Source of the DNA: Tetracentron sinense
Lineage: Eukaryota; Streptophyta; Magnoliopsida; Trochodendrales; Trochodendraceae
Length of the DNA: 64,000 nucleotides
NCBI GenBank assembly: GCA_015143295.1
Contig: CM026565.1
Location: 13,700,041 to 13,764,040 of the forward strand
Reading direction: 5' to 3'
Numbering within the stretch: position 1 is the first letter of the stretch; each line of letters starts with the position of its first letter. Shown here one piece after another: positions 22,141 through 36,900 of the stretch. Made by a program: the position numbers and the translations under genes. The notes under the pieces were generated by a model. That model did not search any database. It had not been told where the DNA came from and was given only the letters and a program-made list of their open reading frames with translations.

Positions 22141-25100
22141 AATTTTGATTTCATTTGATTTAACGCGTCTATTTTGATCCAACCTAAGTGTGAGAATTCG
22201 TTTTGATGGAATCCAAGTTCGTTTGCCTGATTTCGGTTCCGAGAGGCCGAAATCCATACTTAGATAGTTTAATTCGGCCTAAACGTAAAAAAGCGCACCA
22301 AATCCAAAACAGGGGTCGGATTTCGATGTCGTTTCTTCTAACGTGTGAATTTTCATCCAACCTAAGTGTGAGAATTCATTTAGAAGGAATCTGACTTCGT
22401 TTGCCCGATTTAGGCTCTGAGAGGCTGAAATCCATACTTAGAAAGTAGACTTCGGCCTCAACGTAAAAAAGCGCACCAATTCCAATCTGGGGGTCGGATT
22501 TCAATGTTGTTTCTTCCAACGCTTGTATTTCGACCAAACCTGAGTGTGAGTATTCATTTCGATGGAATCCGAGCTCGTTTGCCCGATTTGGGCACCGAAA
22601 GGCTCGAAATCAATACTTAGAATGTATACTTTGACCTAAACCTACAAACGAGCACAAAATCAAAACCAGTGATCGGATTTCGATGTCATTTGTTCTAACA
22701 CGTGTATTTCGATCCAATCTAAGTGTGGGAATTTGTCTTCATAGAATCCGATGTCATTTGCCCTATTTACGCACCAAGAGGCCAAAATCCGTACTTATAA
22801 AGTTTACCTCGGCCTAGACCTACAAAACCGCACAAACCTGTGATCGCATTTCGATGTAATTTCTTCTAACACATGTATTTTGATCAAACCTAAGTTTGGA
22901 AATTCGTTTCGATTAAATCGGAGGATGTTTGCCCGATTTCTGCACCGAGAGGCCCAAATCCAAACCTGTGATCGGATTTTGATGTCATTTGATTTAACGT
23001 GTGTATTTCGATCCAACCTAAGTGTGAGAATTCATTTCGATGGAATCCAAGTTCATTTGACTGATTTCGGCTCCAAGAGGCAGAAATCCAAACTGAGGGT
23101 CGGATTTCGATGCTGTTTCTTCTTTACACGTTCATTTCGATCCAACCTAAGTGTGAGAATTCGTTTAGAAGGAATTCGAGTTCGTTTGCCCGATTTGGGC
23201 TCTAAGAGGCTGAAATCCATACTTAGAAAGTATACTTCGGCCTAAACGTAAAAAAGCACACCAATTCCAAACCGAGGGATTGATTTCGATGTCGTTTCTT
23301 CTGACGCCTGTATTTTGACCAAACCTAAGTGTGAGTATTCGTTTCGATGGAATCTGAGGTCCCGATTTGGGCACCGAAAGGCTTGAAATAAATACTTAGA
23401 GAGTATATTTCGGCCTCAATCTACAAACGAGCACAAAATCGAAACCAGGGATCAGATTTAAATGTCATTTGTCCTAACACATGTATTTTTATCGAATCTA
23501 AGTGTGGGAATTCGTTACGATCGAATCCTTGGTCATTTGCCCTATTTGCGCATCAAGACGCCAAAATCCATACTTAGAAATTATACTTTGGCCTAAACAT
23601 AAAAAAGCGCACCAATTCCAAACCGAGGGTCCGATTTCAATGTCGTTTCTTATAACGCATGTATTTTGACTAAACCTAAGTGTGGGAATTCGTTTCGATG
23701 GAATCTGAGGTTGTTTGCCCGATTTGGGCTCAAAGATGCTCGAAATCCGTACTTAGAAAGTATACCTCGTTCTAAACCTACAAACCAGCACAAAATCCAA
23801 ACTTGTGATTGCATTTCAATATAATTTCTTCTAACACATGTATTTCGATCCAACGTAGTGTGGGAATTCGTTTCGATTGAATCCGAGGTCGTATGCCCAA
23901 TTTGTGTACCGAGAGGTCCAAATCTATACTTAGAAACTATACTTCAGCCTAAACCTACAAATGAGCACAAAATCGAATCCAGTGATCGAATTTTGATGTA
24001 ATTTGTTCTAACGTGTGTATTTGGATCCAATCTAAGAGTGGGAATTTGTTTTGACAGAAACCGATGTCATTTGCCCTATTTACGCACCGAGAGGCCAAAA
24101 TCCATACTTAGAAAGTATACTTCGGGCTAAACATAAAAAAGTGGACCAAATCCAAACAGAGGGTTGGATTTACTTGTTGTTTCTTATAACGAATGTATTT
24201 TGACCAAACCTAAGTGTGGGAATTCGTTTCGATGGAATCTGGACCAAATCCAAAATACAACGAATGTATTTTGACCAAACCTGTGATCTCATTTCGATGT
24301 AATTTCTTCTAACACGTGTATTTCGAGCAAACCTAAGTTTGGAAATTCGTTTCGATTGAATCGGAGGTCGTTTGCACGATTTGTGCACCGAGAGGCCCAA
24401 ATCCTTATTTAGAAAGTATACTTCGTCCTAAACCTAAAAATTTGCACCACATCCAAACCTATGATCGGATTTTGATGTCATTTGAATTAACGCATGTATT
24501 TTGATCCAACCTAAGTGTGAGAATTCATTTCGATGAAATCCAAGTTCGTTTGCCTGATTTCGGCTCCGAGAGGCCGAAATCCATACTTAGATAGAATAAT
24601 TCGGCCTAAACGTAAAAATAATGCACCAATTCCAAACCGTGGGTCGGATTTTGATGCCGTTTCTTCTAACGCGTGTATTTCGATCCAACCCAAGTGTGAG
24701 AATTCATTTGGATGGAATCCGAGTTTGTTTGCCCGATTCGGGCTCTGAGAGGTTGAAATCCAAACTTTGAAAGTAGACTTCGGCCTAATCGTAAAAAAGC
24801 ACACCAATTCCAAACCATGGATTGATTTCGATGTCGTTTCTTCTAACGCCTGTATTTCAACCAAACCTGAGTGTGAGTATTCGTTTCGATGGAATCCGAG
24901 GTCGTTTGCCCGATTTGGGCACCGAAAGGCTCGAAATCAATACTTAGAATGTATACCTCGGCCTAAACCTACAAACAAGCCCAAAATCGAAACCAGTGAT
25001 CAGATTTTGATGTCATTTGTTCTAACGCGTGTATTTCGATCCAATCTAAGTGTGGGAATTTTTTTTGATAGAATCCGATACGCATCGAGAGGCCAAAATC

Positions 25101-28100
25101 CGTACTTAGAAAGTTTACCTCAGCCTAAACCTACAAAACCGCACTAAATCCAAACTTGTGATCGCATTTCGATGTAATTTCTTCTAACACGTGTATGTCG
25201 ATCTAACCTAAGTTTGGAAATTCGTTTCGATTTAATCCAAGGTTATTTGCCCGATTTCTGCATCGAGAGGCCCAAATCCAAACATGTGATCGGATTTTGA
25301 TGTCATTTGATTTAACACGTGTATTTTGATCCAACCTAAGTGTGAGAATTCATTTCGATGGAATCCAAGTTCATTTGACTGATTTCGGCTCCGAGAGGCA
25401 GAAATCCAAACCGAGGGTCAGATTTCAATGTCGTTTCTTCTTACAAGTTCATTTCGATCCAACCTAAGTGTGAGAATTCATTTAGAAGGAATCCGAGTTC
25501 GTTTGCCCGATTTGGGCTCTAAGAGGCTGAAATCCATACTTAGAATGTATACTTCGGTCTAAACGTAAAAAAGCACACCAATTCCAAACTGTGGGATTGA
25601 TTTCAATGTCGTTTCTTCTAACGCCTGTATTCCGACCAAACCTGAGTGTGAGTATTCGTTTCGATGGAATCCGAGGTCCCAATTTGGGCACCGAAAGGCT
25701 CGAAATCAATACTTAGAAAGTCTATTTCGGCCTCAACCTACAAACGAGCCCAAAATCGAAACCAGTGATTAGATTTTAATGTCATTTGTTCTAACGCATG
25801 TATTTTTGTCCAATCTAAGTGTGGGAATTCATTACGATAGAATCCTTGGTCATATGCCCTATTTGCGCACCGAGAGGCCAAAATCCATACTTAAAATTAT
25901 ACTTCGGCCTAAACGTAAAAAAGTGCACCAATTCCAAACTAGGGGTCCGATTTCAATGTCGTTTCTTATAACGCATGTATTTTGACTAAACATAAGTGTG
26001 GGAATTCGTTTCGATGGAATCTGAGGTTGTTTGACCGATTTGGGCATAGAGAGGCTCGAAATCCGTACTTAAAAAGTATACCTCCGCCTAAACCTACAAA
26101 CCAGCACAAAAACCAAACCTGTGATTGCATTTCAATGTAATTTCTTCTAACACATGTATTTCGATCCAACATAGTGTGGGAATTCGTTTCATATGAATCC
26201 GAGGTCGTATGCCCGATTTGTGCACCGAGAGGCCCAAATCTATACCTAGAAAGTCTACTTCGGCCTAAACCTACAAACGAACACAAAATCGAATCCAGTG
26301 ATCGGATTTTGATTTAATTTGTTCTAACTCGTGTATTTCGATCCAATCTAAGTGTGGGAATTTTTTTTGATAGAATCCGATGTCATTTGCCCTATATGCG
26401 CACCGAGAGTCCAAAATCCATACTTAGAAAGTATACTTCGGCCTAAACGTAAAAAAGTGCACCAATTCCAAACCGGAGGTCGGATTTAATTTTTTTTTCT
26501 TATAACGCATGTATTTTGACCAAACCTAAGTGTGGGAATTCGTTTTTATGGAATCTGAGGTTGTTTGCCCGATTTGTGCATCGAGAGGCGCAAAATCATT
26601 ACTTAGAAAGTATACCTCGGCCTAAACCTACAAAACCGCACAAAATAAAAACCTGTGATCGCATTTCAAAGTAATTTATTCTAACACATGTATTTCGATC
26701 AAACCGAAGTTTGGAAATTCGTTTCAATTGAATCAGAGGTCGTTTGCCCGATTTGTGCACCGAGAGGCCCAAATCCTTATTTAGAAAGTATACTTAGTCC
26801 TAAACCTAAAAATTTGCACCACATCCAAACCTGTGATCGGATTTTGATATCATTTGATTTAACGCGTGTATTTCTATCCAACCTAAGTGTGAGAATTCAT
26901 TTCGATAAAATCCAAGTTCGTTTGCCTGATTTCGGTTCCGAGAGGCCGAAAATCCATACTTAGATAATATAATTAGGCCTAAACGTCAAAAAATGCACCA
27001 ATTCCAAACCGAGGGTTGGATTTTGATGCCATTTCATCTAACGAATGTATTTCGATCCAACCTAAGTGTGAGAATTCATTTAGAAGGAATCCGAGTTCGT
27101 TTGCCCGATTTGGGCCCTGAGAAGCTGAAATCCATACTCAGAAAGTAGACTTTGGCCTAAACGTAAAAAAACGTACCAATTCAAAACCGGGGGACTGATT
27201 TCGATGTCGTTTCTTCTAGCACCTATATTTCGACCAAATCTAAGTTTGAGTATTCGTTTCGATGGAATCCGAGGTTGTTTGCCCGATATGGCTCCGAAAG
27301 ACTCGAAATCAATACTTAGAATGTATACTTCGACATAAACCTACAAACGAGCACAAAATCGAAACCATTGATCGGATTTAAATGTCATTTGTTCTAACGC
27401 ATGTATTTTTATCCAATTTAAGTCTAGGAATTTGTTACGATGGAATCCATGGTCATTTTCCCTATTTGCGCACCGTGAGGCCAAAATCCATACTTAGAAA
27501 TTATACTTCGGCCTAAACTTAAAAAAGCACACTAATTCCAAACCGGGGGTCAGATTTCAATGTCGCTTCTTATAACGCATCTATTTTGACCAAACCTAAG
27601 TGTAGGAATTCATTTCGATGGAGTCAAGGTTGTTTGCCTGATTTGGGCACCGAGAGGCGCAAAATCCTTACTTAGAAAGTACACCTCGGCCTAAACTTAA
27701 AAAACCGCACAAAATCCAAACTTGTGATCGCATTTCGATATAATTTCTTCTAACACGTGTATTTCAATCCAATCTAAGTTTGGTAATTCATTTCGATTGA
27801 ATCGGAGGTCGTTTGCCCGATTTGTGGACCAAGAAGCCCAAATCCTTACTTAGACAGTATACCTCGGCCTAAACTTAAAAAACCGAACAAAATCCAAACT
27901 TGTGATCGCATTTCGATGTAATTTCTTCCAACACGTGTATTTCAATCCAATCTAAGTTTGGGAATTCATTTCGATTGAATCGGAGGTCGTTTGCCGGATT
28001 TGTGCACCAAGAGGCCCAAATCATTACTTAGAAAGTATACTTCGTCCGAAACCTAAAAATTTGCACCACATCTAAACCTGACATCGGATTTTGATGTCAT

Positions 28101-30921
28101 TTGATTTAATGCATGTATTTCGATCCAACCTAAGTCTGAGAATTCATTTCGATGGAATCCAAGTTCGTTTGCCTGACTTCAGCTCCGAGAGGCCGAAATC
28201 CATACTTAGATAGTCTAATTCGGCCTAAACGTAAAAAAGCGCACCAATTCCAAACCGAGGGTCGGATTTCAAATGTGTTTCTTCTTACGTGTGTATTTCG
28301 ATCCAACCTAAGTGTGACAATTCGTTTAGAAGGAATCCTAGTTCGTTTACCCGATTTGGGCTCTGAAAGGTTGAAATCCATACTTACAAAGTAGACTTCG
28401 GCGTAAACGTAAATAAGCACACCAACTCCGAACCGGGGGATAGATTTCGATGTTGTTTCTTCTAACGCTTGTATTTCAACCAAACCTAAGTGTGACTATT
28501 CATTTCGATGGAATCCGAAGTCGTTCGCTCGATTTCGACACTGAGAGGCGCAAAATCCGTACTTAAAAAGTATACCTAGGCATAAACCTACAAACGAGCA
28601 CAAAATCGAAACCAGTGATCGGATTTTGATGTCATTTGTTCTAACTCGTGTATTTCGATCCAACCTAAGTTTGGGAATTCGTTACGAAAGAATCCATGGT
28701 CATTTTCCCTATTTGCGCACCGAGAGCCCAAAATCAATACTTAGAAATCATACTTAGGCCAAAACGTAAAAAAGGCTCACCAATTCCAAACCGGGGGTCC
28801 GATTTCAATGTTGTTTGTTAAAACGCCTCTATTTCGACCAAACCTAAGTGTGGAAATTCACTTCGATAGAATCAGAGGTCGTTTTGCTCGATTTGGGCAC
28901 CAAGGGGTGTAAAATCCGTACTTAGAAAGTATACCTTCGCCTAATCCGACAAAACCGAACAAAATCCAAACCTGTGTTCGAATTTCGATGTAATTTCTAC
29001 TAACACGTGTATTTCGATCCAACCTAAGTTTGGGAATTCGTTTCGATTGAATCGGAGGTCGTTTGCCCAATTTGTGAACCGAGAGGCCCAAATCCTTATT
29101 TGGAAAGTATACTTAGTCCTAAACCTAAAAATTTGCACCACATCCAAATGTGTGATCGGATATTGATGTCATTTGATTTAACGCGTGTATTTCGATCCAA
29201 CCTAACTGTGAGAATTCATTTCAATGGAATCCAAGTTCGTTTGCTTGATTTCGGCTCCGAGAGGCCGAAATCCATACTTAGATAGTATAATTCGGCCTAA
29301 ACGTAAAAAAGTGCACCAATTCCAAACCGAAGGTCGGATTTCGATGTCGTTTCTTCTAACTCGTGTATTTCGATCCAACCTAAGTGTGAGAATTCATTTA
29401 GTTCATTTACCCGTTTTGGGCTCTGAGAGGCTGAAATCCATACTTCGAAAGTAGACTTCGGCCTAAACGTAAAAAAGCACACTAATTCCAAAATGGGGGA
29501 TTGATTTCGATGTCGTTTCTTCTAACGCTTGTTTTTCAACCAAACCTGAGTGTGAGTATTCGTTTCGATGCAATCGAGGTCGTTTGCCCGATTTGGGCAC
29601 CGAAAAGCTCGAAATCAATACTTAGATTGTATACTTCGGCCTAAACCTACAAACGAGCACAAAATCGAAACCAGTGATCGGATTTCGATGTCATTTGTTC
29701 CAACGCTTGTATTTTTATCCAATCTAAGTGTGGGAATTCGGGAAGATAGAATCCATCGTCATTTGCCCTACTTGCGCACCGAGAGGCCAAAATCCATACT
29801 TAGAAATCATGCTTCGGCCTAAAAGTAAAAAAGCGCACTAATTCCAGACCGGGGGTCGGATTTCAATGTCGTTTCTTATAACGCATGTATTTTGACCAAA
29901 CCCAAGTTTGGGAATTCATTTCGATGGAATCTGAGGTCGTTTGCCCAATTTGGGCACCAAGAGGCGCAAAATCCGTACTTAGAAAGTATAAATTGGCCTA
30001 AACCTAAAAAACAGCACAAAATCAAAACCTGTGATCGCATTTTGATGTAATTTCTTCTAACACGTGTATTTCGATCCAAACTAAGTTTGGGAATTCGTTT
30101 CGATTGAATCGGAGGTCGTTTGCCCGATTTGTGCACCAAGAGGCCCAAGTCATTACTTAGAAAGTATACTTCGTCCTAAACCTAAAAATTTGCACCACAT
30201 CCAAACCTGTGATTGGATTTTGACGTCATTTGATTTAACGCGTATATTTCAATCCAACCTAATTTTGAGAATTCATTTCGATGGAATCCAAGTTCGTTTG
30301 CCTGATTTTGACTCCGAGAGGCCGAAATCCTTACTTAGATAGTATAATTCGGCCTAAACGTAAAGAAGCGCACCAATTCCAAACCGACTGTTGGATTTCG
30401 AGGGCGTTTCTTCTTACGCGTGTACTTCAATCCAATCTAAGTGTGACAACTCGTTTAGAAGGAATCGGAGTTCGTTTGCCCAATTTGGGCTCTGAGAGGC
30501 TGAAATCCATATTTAGAAAGTAGACTTCGGCCAAAACGTAAAAAAGCACACCAATTCCAAACCGCAGGATGGATTTTGATGTCGTTTCTTCTAGTGCCTG
30601 TATTTCGACCAAACCTGAGTGTGAGTATTCGTTTCAATAGAATCGGAGGTTGTTTGCCCATTTTGGGCACCGAGAGATGCAAAATCCGTACTTAGAAAGT
30701 ATACCTTGGCCTAAACCTACAAACGAGCCCAAAATGGAAACCAGTGATTGGATTTCAATGTCATTTTTTCTAACATATGTATTTTGATCCAACCTAAGTT
30801 CGGGAATTCGTTATGAAAGAATCCATGGTCATTTGCCCAATTTGGGCACCGAGAGGCGCAAAATCATTACTTAGAAAGTATACCTCGGCCTAAACCTACA
30901 AAACCGCACAAAATCCAAACC

Positions 30922-30990
30922 GTTTTTTTTTTTGGAAGATAAGTTGGGGTTAGGCGGACCTCGACCAAATAAAATAAATAGCAGGAAAAT
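30922..30990 (-). mobile_element. Tiny retroposon-like insertion in the satellite
   Basis: A 69-bp non-satellite piece: g, 11 T, then a 57-bp body containing ggttaggcggacctcgacc. It is flanked by 25-bp direct repeats (30897-30921 and 30991-31015) that differ at two positions and are ordinary satellite sequence. Poly-A on the minus strand plus a long target duplication is the signature of target-primed reverse transcription, as for SINEs or truncated LINEs. Family not recognised. Confidence 0.55.
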
Positions 30991-33900
30991 TACAAAACCG
31001 CAATAAATCCAAACCTGTGATCGCATTTTGATGTAATTTCTTCTAACACGTGTATTTCGATCCAACTGATGTTTGGGAAATCGTTTCGATTGAATCGGAG
31101 GTCGTTTGTCCGATTTGTGCACCGAGAGGCCCAAATCCTTACTTAGAAAGTATACTTCGTCCTAAACCTAAAAATTTGCACCACTGTCATTTGATTTAAC
31201 ATGTGTATTTCAATCCAACCTAAGTGTGAGAATTCATTTCGATGGAATCCAAGTTCATTTGCCTGCCTGATTTCGACTTTGAGAGGCCGAAATCCATAAT
31301 TAGATTCTATAAATTGGCCTAAACGTAAAAAAGTGCACCAATTCCAAACCGAGGGTCGGATTTCGAGGGCTTTTCTTCTTACGCCTGTATTTCGATCCAA
31401 CCTAAGTGTGACAATTCGTTTAGAAGTAATCCGAGTTCGTTTGCCCGATTTGGGCTCTGAGAGGCTAAAATCCATACTTAAAAAGTAGACTTCGGCCTAA
31501 ACGTAAAAAAGCACACCAATTCTAAACTGGGGGATGGATTTCGATGACGTTTCGTCTAGTGCCTGTATTTCAACCAAATCTGAGTGTGAGTATTTGTTTC
31601 GATGGAATCCGAGGTCGTTTGCCTGATTTGGGCACCGAGGTGCACAAAATCCGTACTTAGAAATTATACCTCGCTCTAAACCTACAAAACTGAACATAAT
31701 CCAAACCTGTGATCGAATTTTGATGTAATTTCTTCCAACATGTGTATTTCCATAATAAGTTGGGGAATTTGTTTCGATTGAATCGAAGGTCGTTTGCCCG
31801 ATTTGAGCATCAAGAGGCCCAAATCCTTATTTAGAAAGTATACATCGTCCTAAACCTAAAAATTTGTACCACATCCAAACTTGTGATCGGATTTTGATGT
31901 CATTTGATTTAACGCATGAATTTCGATGGAATCCAAGTTCGTTTTCCTGATTTCGGCTCCGACTAGCCGAAATCCATACTTAGATAGTATAATTCGGCCT
32001 AAACGTAAAAAAGTGCACCAATTTCAAACCGAGAGTCGGATTTTGATGTCGTTTCTTCTAACATGTGTATTTCGATCCAACCCTAAGTGTGAGAATTGGT
32101 TTAGACGGAATCCGAGTTCGTTTGCCCGATTTGGGCTCTGAGAGGCTAAAATCCATACTTAGAAAGTAGACTTCGGCCTAAACGTAAAAAAGCATACCAA
32201 TTCCAAACCGGGGGATTGATTTTGATGTCGTTGCTTCTAACGCCTGTATTTCGACTAAACCTGATTGTGAGTATTCATTTCACAGGAATCCGAGGTCGTT
32301 TGCCCGATTTGGGCACCGAAAAGCTCGAAATCAATACTTAGAATGTATACTTCGGCCTAAACCTTCAAACGAGCACAAAATCGAAACCAGTGATCGGATT
32401 TCGATGTTATTTGTTCTAACGCATGTATTTTTGTCCAATCTAAAGGTGGGAATTCGTTACGATAGACTCCATGGTCATTTGCCCTATTTGCGCATCGAGA
32501 GGCCAGAATCCTTACTTTAGAAATTATACTTCGGCCTAAACGTACAAAAGCGCACTAATTCCAGACCGAGGGTCGGATTTCAATGTCGTTTCTTATAACG
32601 CATGTATTTTGACCAGACCTAAGTGTCGGAATTCGTTTCGATGGAATCTAAGCTCGTTTGCCCGATTGGGGCACCGAGAGGCGCAAAATCCGTACTTAGA
32701 AAGTATACCTTGGCCTAAACCTACAAATCCGCACAAAAGCCAAACCTGTGATCGCATTTTGATGTAATTTCTTCTAGCATGTGTATTTCGATCCAACCTC
32801 AGTTAGGGAATTCATTTCAATTGAATCGGAGATCGTTTGCCCGATTTGTGCACCGAGAGGGCCAAAACCTTACTTAGTATACTTCATCCTAAACCTAAAA
32901 CTTTGCACCACATCCAAACCAGTGATCGGATTTTGATGTCATTTGAATTGACGTGTGTGTTTCAATCCAAACTAAGTGTGAGAATTCATTTCGCTGGAAT
33001 CCAATTTCGTTTGCTTGATTTCGGCTCTGAGTGGCCGAAATCCATACTTAGTATAATTCGGCCTAAACGTAAAAAAAGTGCACCAATTCTAAACCAAGGG
33101 TCAGATTTCAAGGGCGTTCCTTCTTATGCGTGTATTTCGATCAAACCAAAGTGTGACAATTCGTTTACAAGAAATCCGTGTTCGTTTGCCCGATTTGGGC
33201 TCTGAGAGGCTGAAATCCATACTTTGAAAGTAGACTTCGGATTAAACGTAAAAAAAGAACACCAATTCCAAATTGGGGGTGGATTTTGATGTCATTTCTG
33301 CTAGCGCCTGTATTTCGACCAAACCTGAGAATGAGTATTCGTTTCGATGGAATCCGAGGTCGTTTGCCCGATTTGGGTATCGAAAGGATCGAAATCAATA
33401 CTTAGAATGTACACTTCGGCCTAAACCTACAAACAAGCACAAAATTGAAACCAGTGATCGGATTTCGATGTCATTTGTTCCAACGCATGTATTTTTATCC
33501 AATCTAATTGTGGAAATTCGTTACGATAGAGTCCATGGTCATTTGCCCTATTTGCGAACCGAGAGGCCAAAATCCATACTTTAGAAATTATACTTCGTCC
33601 TAAACGTAAAAAAGCGCACTAATTCCAAACCCAGGGTTGGATTTCGAGGGCATTTCTTCTTACGCGTGTTTTTCGATCCAACCTAAGTGTGACAAGTCGT
33701 TTAGAAGGAATCCGAGTTCGTTTGCCCGATTTGGGCTCTTAGAGGCTGCAATCCATACTTAGAAAGTAGACTTCGGCCTCAACGTTAAACAGCTCACCAA
33801 TTCCAAACCTGGGGATGGATTTCGATGTCTTTTCTTCTAGCGCCTGTTTTTCGACCAAACCTGAGTGTGAGTATTCGTTTCGATGGAATCCGAGGTCGTT

Positions 33901-36900
33901 TTCTCAATTTGGGTACCGAGAGGCGCAAAATCCGTACTTAGAAAGTATACCTCGGCCTAAACCGACAAACGAGCACAAAATCGAAACCAGTGATCGGATT
34001 TCGATGTCATTTCTTCTAACATGTGTATTTTGATCCAACCTTAAGTTTGGGAATTCCTTACGAAAGAATCCATGGTCATTTGCCCTATTTGTGCACCGAG
34101 AGGCCAAAATCCATACTTAGAAATCATACTTCGGCCTAAACGTAAAAAAGCGCACCAATTCCAAACCGGGGGCCCGATTTTAATGTTGTTTCTTATATTA
34201 ACGCATGTATTTCGACCAAACCTAAGTGGGGCAATTCGTTTCGATGGAATTTGAGATCGTTTGCCCAATTTGGGCACCGAGAGGGGCAAATCCATACTTA
34301 GAAAGTATACCTCGGCCTAAACCTACAAAACTGCACAAAATCCAAACTTGTGATCGCATTTCGATGTAATTTCATCTAACACGACTATTTCGATCCAACC
34401 TAAGTTGGGGAATTCGTTTCGATTGAATCGGAGGTCGTTTTCCCGATTTGTGCACCGAGAGGCCTAAATCCTTACTTAGAAAGTATACTTCGTCCTAAAC
34501 CTAAAAATTTGCACCACATCCAAACCAATAATCAGATTTTGATGTCATTTGATTTAACACGTGTATTTCAATCCAACCTAAGTAGTATGAGAATTTATTT
34601 TGATGGAATCCAAGTTCGTTTGCCTGATTTCGGCTCCAAGAGGCCGAAATCTATACTTAGTATAATTCGGCCTAAACGTAAAAAAGCGCACTAATCTAAA
34701 ACCGAGGGTTGGATTTCGAGGGTGTTTCCTCTTACGCGTGTATTTTGATCCAACCTAAGTGTGAGAATTCGTTTAGAAGGAATCGGAGTTCGTTTGCCCG
34801 ATTTGGGCTCTAAGAGGCTGAAATCCATACTTAGAAAGTAGACTTCGGCCTAAACGTAAAAAACACACCGATTCCAAACCGGGGGATGGATTTCGATGTC
34901 GCTTCTTCTAGCGCTTGTATTTCTACCAAACCTGAGTGTGAGTATTCGTTTCGATGGAATCCGAGGTCGTTTGCCCGATTTGGGCACCGATAGGCTCAAA
35001 ATCAATACTTAAAATATACACTTTGGCCTAAACCGAGGGTCGGATTTCGATGCTGTTTTATCATAACGCATGTATTTTGATCCAACCTAAGTGAGAGAAT
35101 TCGTTTAGAAGCAATCCGAGTTTCTTTGCCCGATTTGGGCTCTGAGAGGCTGAAATCAAAACTTAGAAAGTAGACTTCGGCCTAAAGGTAAAAAAGCACA
35201 CCAATTCCAAACCGGGGGATGGATTTTGATGTTGTTTCTTCTAACCCCTGTATTTTGACCAAACCTGAGAGTGAGTTTTCCTTTCGATGGAATCCGAGGT
35301 CGTTTGCCCGATTAGGGCACCGAAAGGCTTGAAATCAATACTTAGAAAGTATACTTCGGCCTAAACCTACAAACGAGCACAAAATCGAAACCAGTGATCG
35401 GATTTCGTTATCATTTGTTCTGACACATGTATTTTTACCCATTCTAAGTGTGGGAATTCGTTATGATAGAATCCATGGTCATTTGCCTTATTTGCGCACC
35501 AAGAGGCCAAAATCCATACTTGGAAAGTATACTTCAGCTTACACGTAAAAAAGTGTACCAATTCCAAACTGGGGGTTGGATTTAAATGTTGTTTCTTATA
35601 ACGAATGTATTTTGACCAAACCTAAGTGTAGGGATTTGTTTCGATGGAATCTGAGGTCGTTTGCCCGATTTGGGCACCGAGGGGCGCAAAACTCGTACTT
35701 AGAAAGTATAACTCGGCCTAAACCTACAAAACCGAACAAAATCCAAACCTGTGATCGCATTTCGTTATAATTTCTTCTAACATTGTAATTCAATCCAACC
35801 TAAGTTTGGGAATTCGTTTCGATTGAATCGGAGGTCGTTTGGCCGATTTGTGCACTGAGAGGCCTAAATCCTTACTTAGAAAGTATACTTCGTCCTAAAC
35901 CTAAAAATTTGCACCACATCCAAACCTGTGCTCGGATTTTGATGTCATTTAATTTAACCCTTGTATTTCGATCCAACCTAAGTGTGAGAATTCATATCGA
36001 TGGAATCCAACTTTGTTTGCCTTATTTCGGCTCGGAGAGGCCGAAATCCATACTTAGATAGTATAATTCGTCCTAAACGTAAAAAAGCGCACCAAATCCA
36101 AACCAAGGGTCGGATGTCGATGCCATTTCTTCTAATATGTGTATTTCAATCAAACCTAAGTGTGAGAATTCGTTTAGAAGGAATCCGAGTTTGTTTGCCC
36201 GATTTGGGTTCTTAGAGGCTGAACATAGAAAGTAGACTTCGGCCTAAAGGTAAAAAAGCACACCAATTCCAAACTGGGGGATGGATTTTGATGTTGTTTC
36301 TTCTAACGCATGTGTTTTGACCAAACCCAAGATTGAATATTCGTTTCGATGGAATCCTAGGTCGTTTGCCCGATTTGGGCACCGAAGGGCTCGAAATCAA
36401 TACTTAGAAAGTATACTTCGGCCTAAACCTACAAACGAGCCCAAAATCGAAACCAGTGATCGGATTTCGTTGTCATTTGTTCTAACACATGTATTTTTAT
36501 CCATTCTAAGTCTGGGAATTCGTTAGAATAGAAACCATGGTCATTAGCCCAATTTGCGCACCGAGAGGCCAAAATCCATACTTGGAAGGTATATTTCAGC
36601 TTACACGTAAAAAAGTGTACCAATTCCAAACTGGGGGTTGGATTTAAATGTTGTTTCTTATAACGCCTGTATTTTGACCAAACCTAAGTGTGGGAATTTT
36701 TTTCAAAGGAATCTGAGGTCGTTTGCCCGATTTGGACACCGAGAGGCGCAAATTCCGTACTTAGAACGTATACCTCGGCCTAAACTTACAAAACCGCACA
36801 AAATCCTAACATGTGATCGCATTTCGATGTAATTTCTTCTAACACTGTATTTCGATCCAACCAAAGTTTAGAAATTCGTTTTGATTGAATCGGAGGTCGT

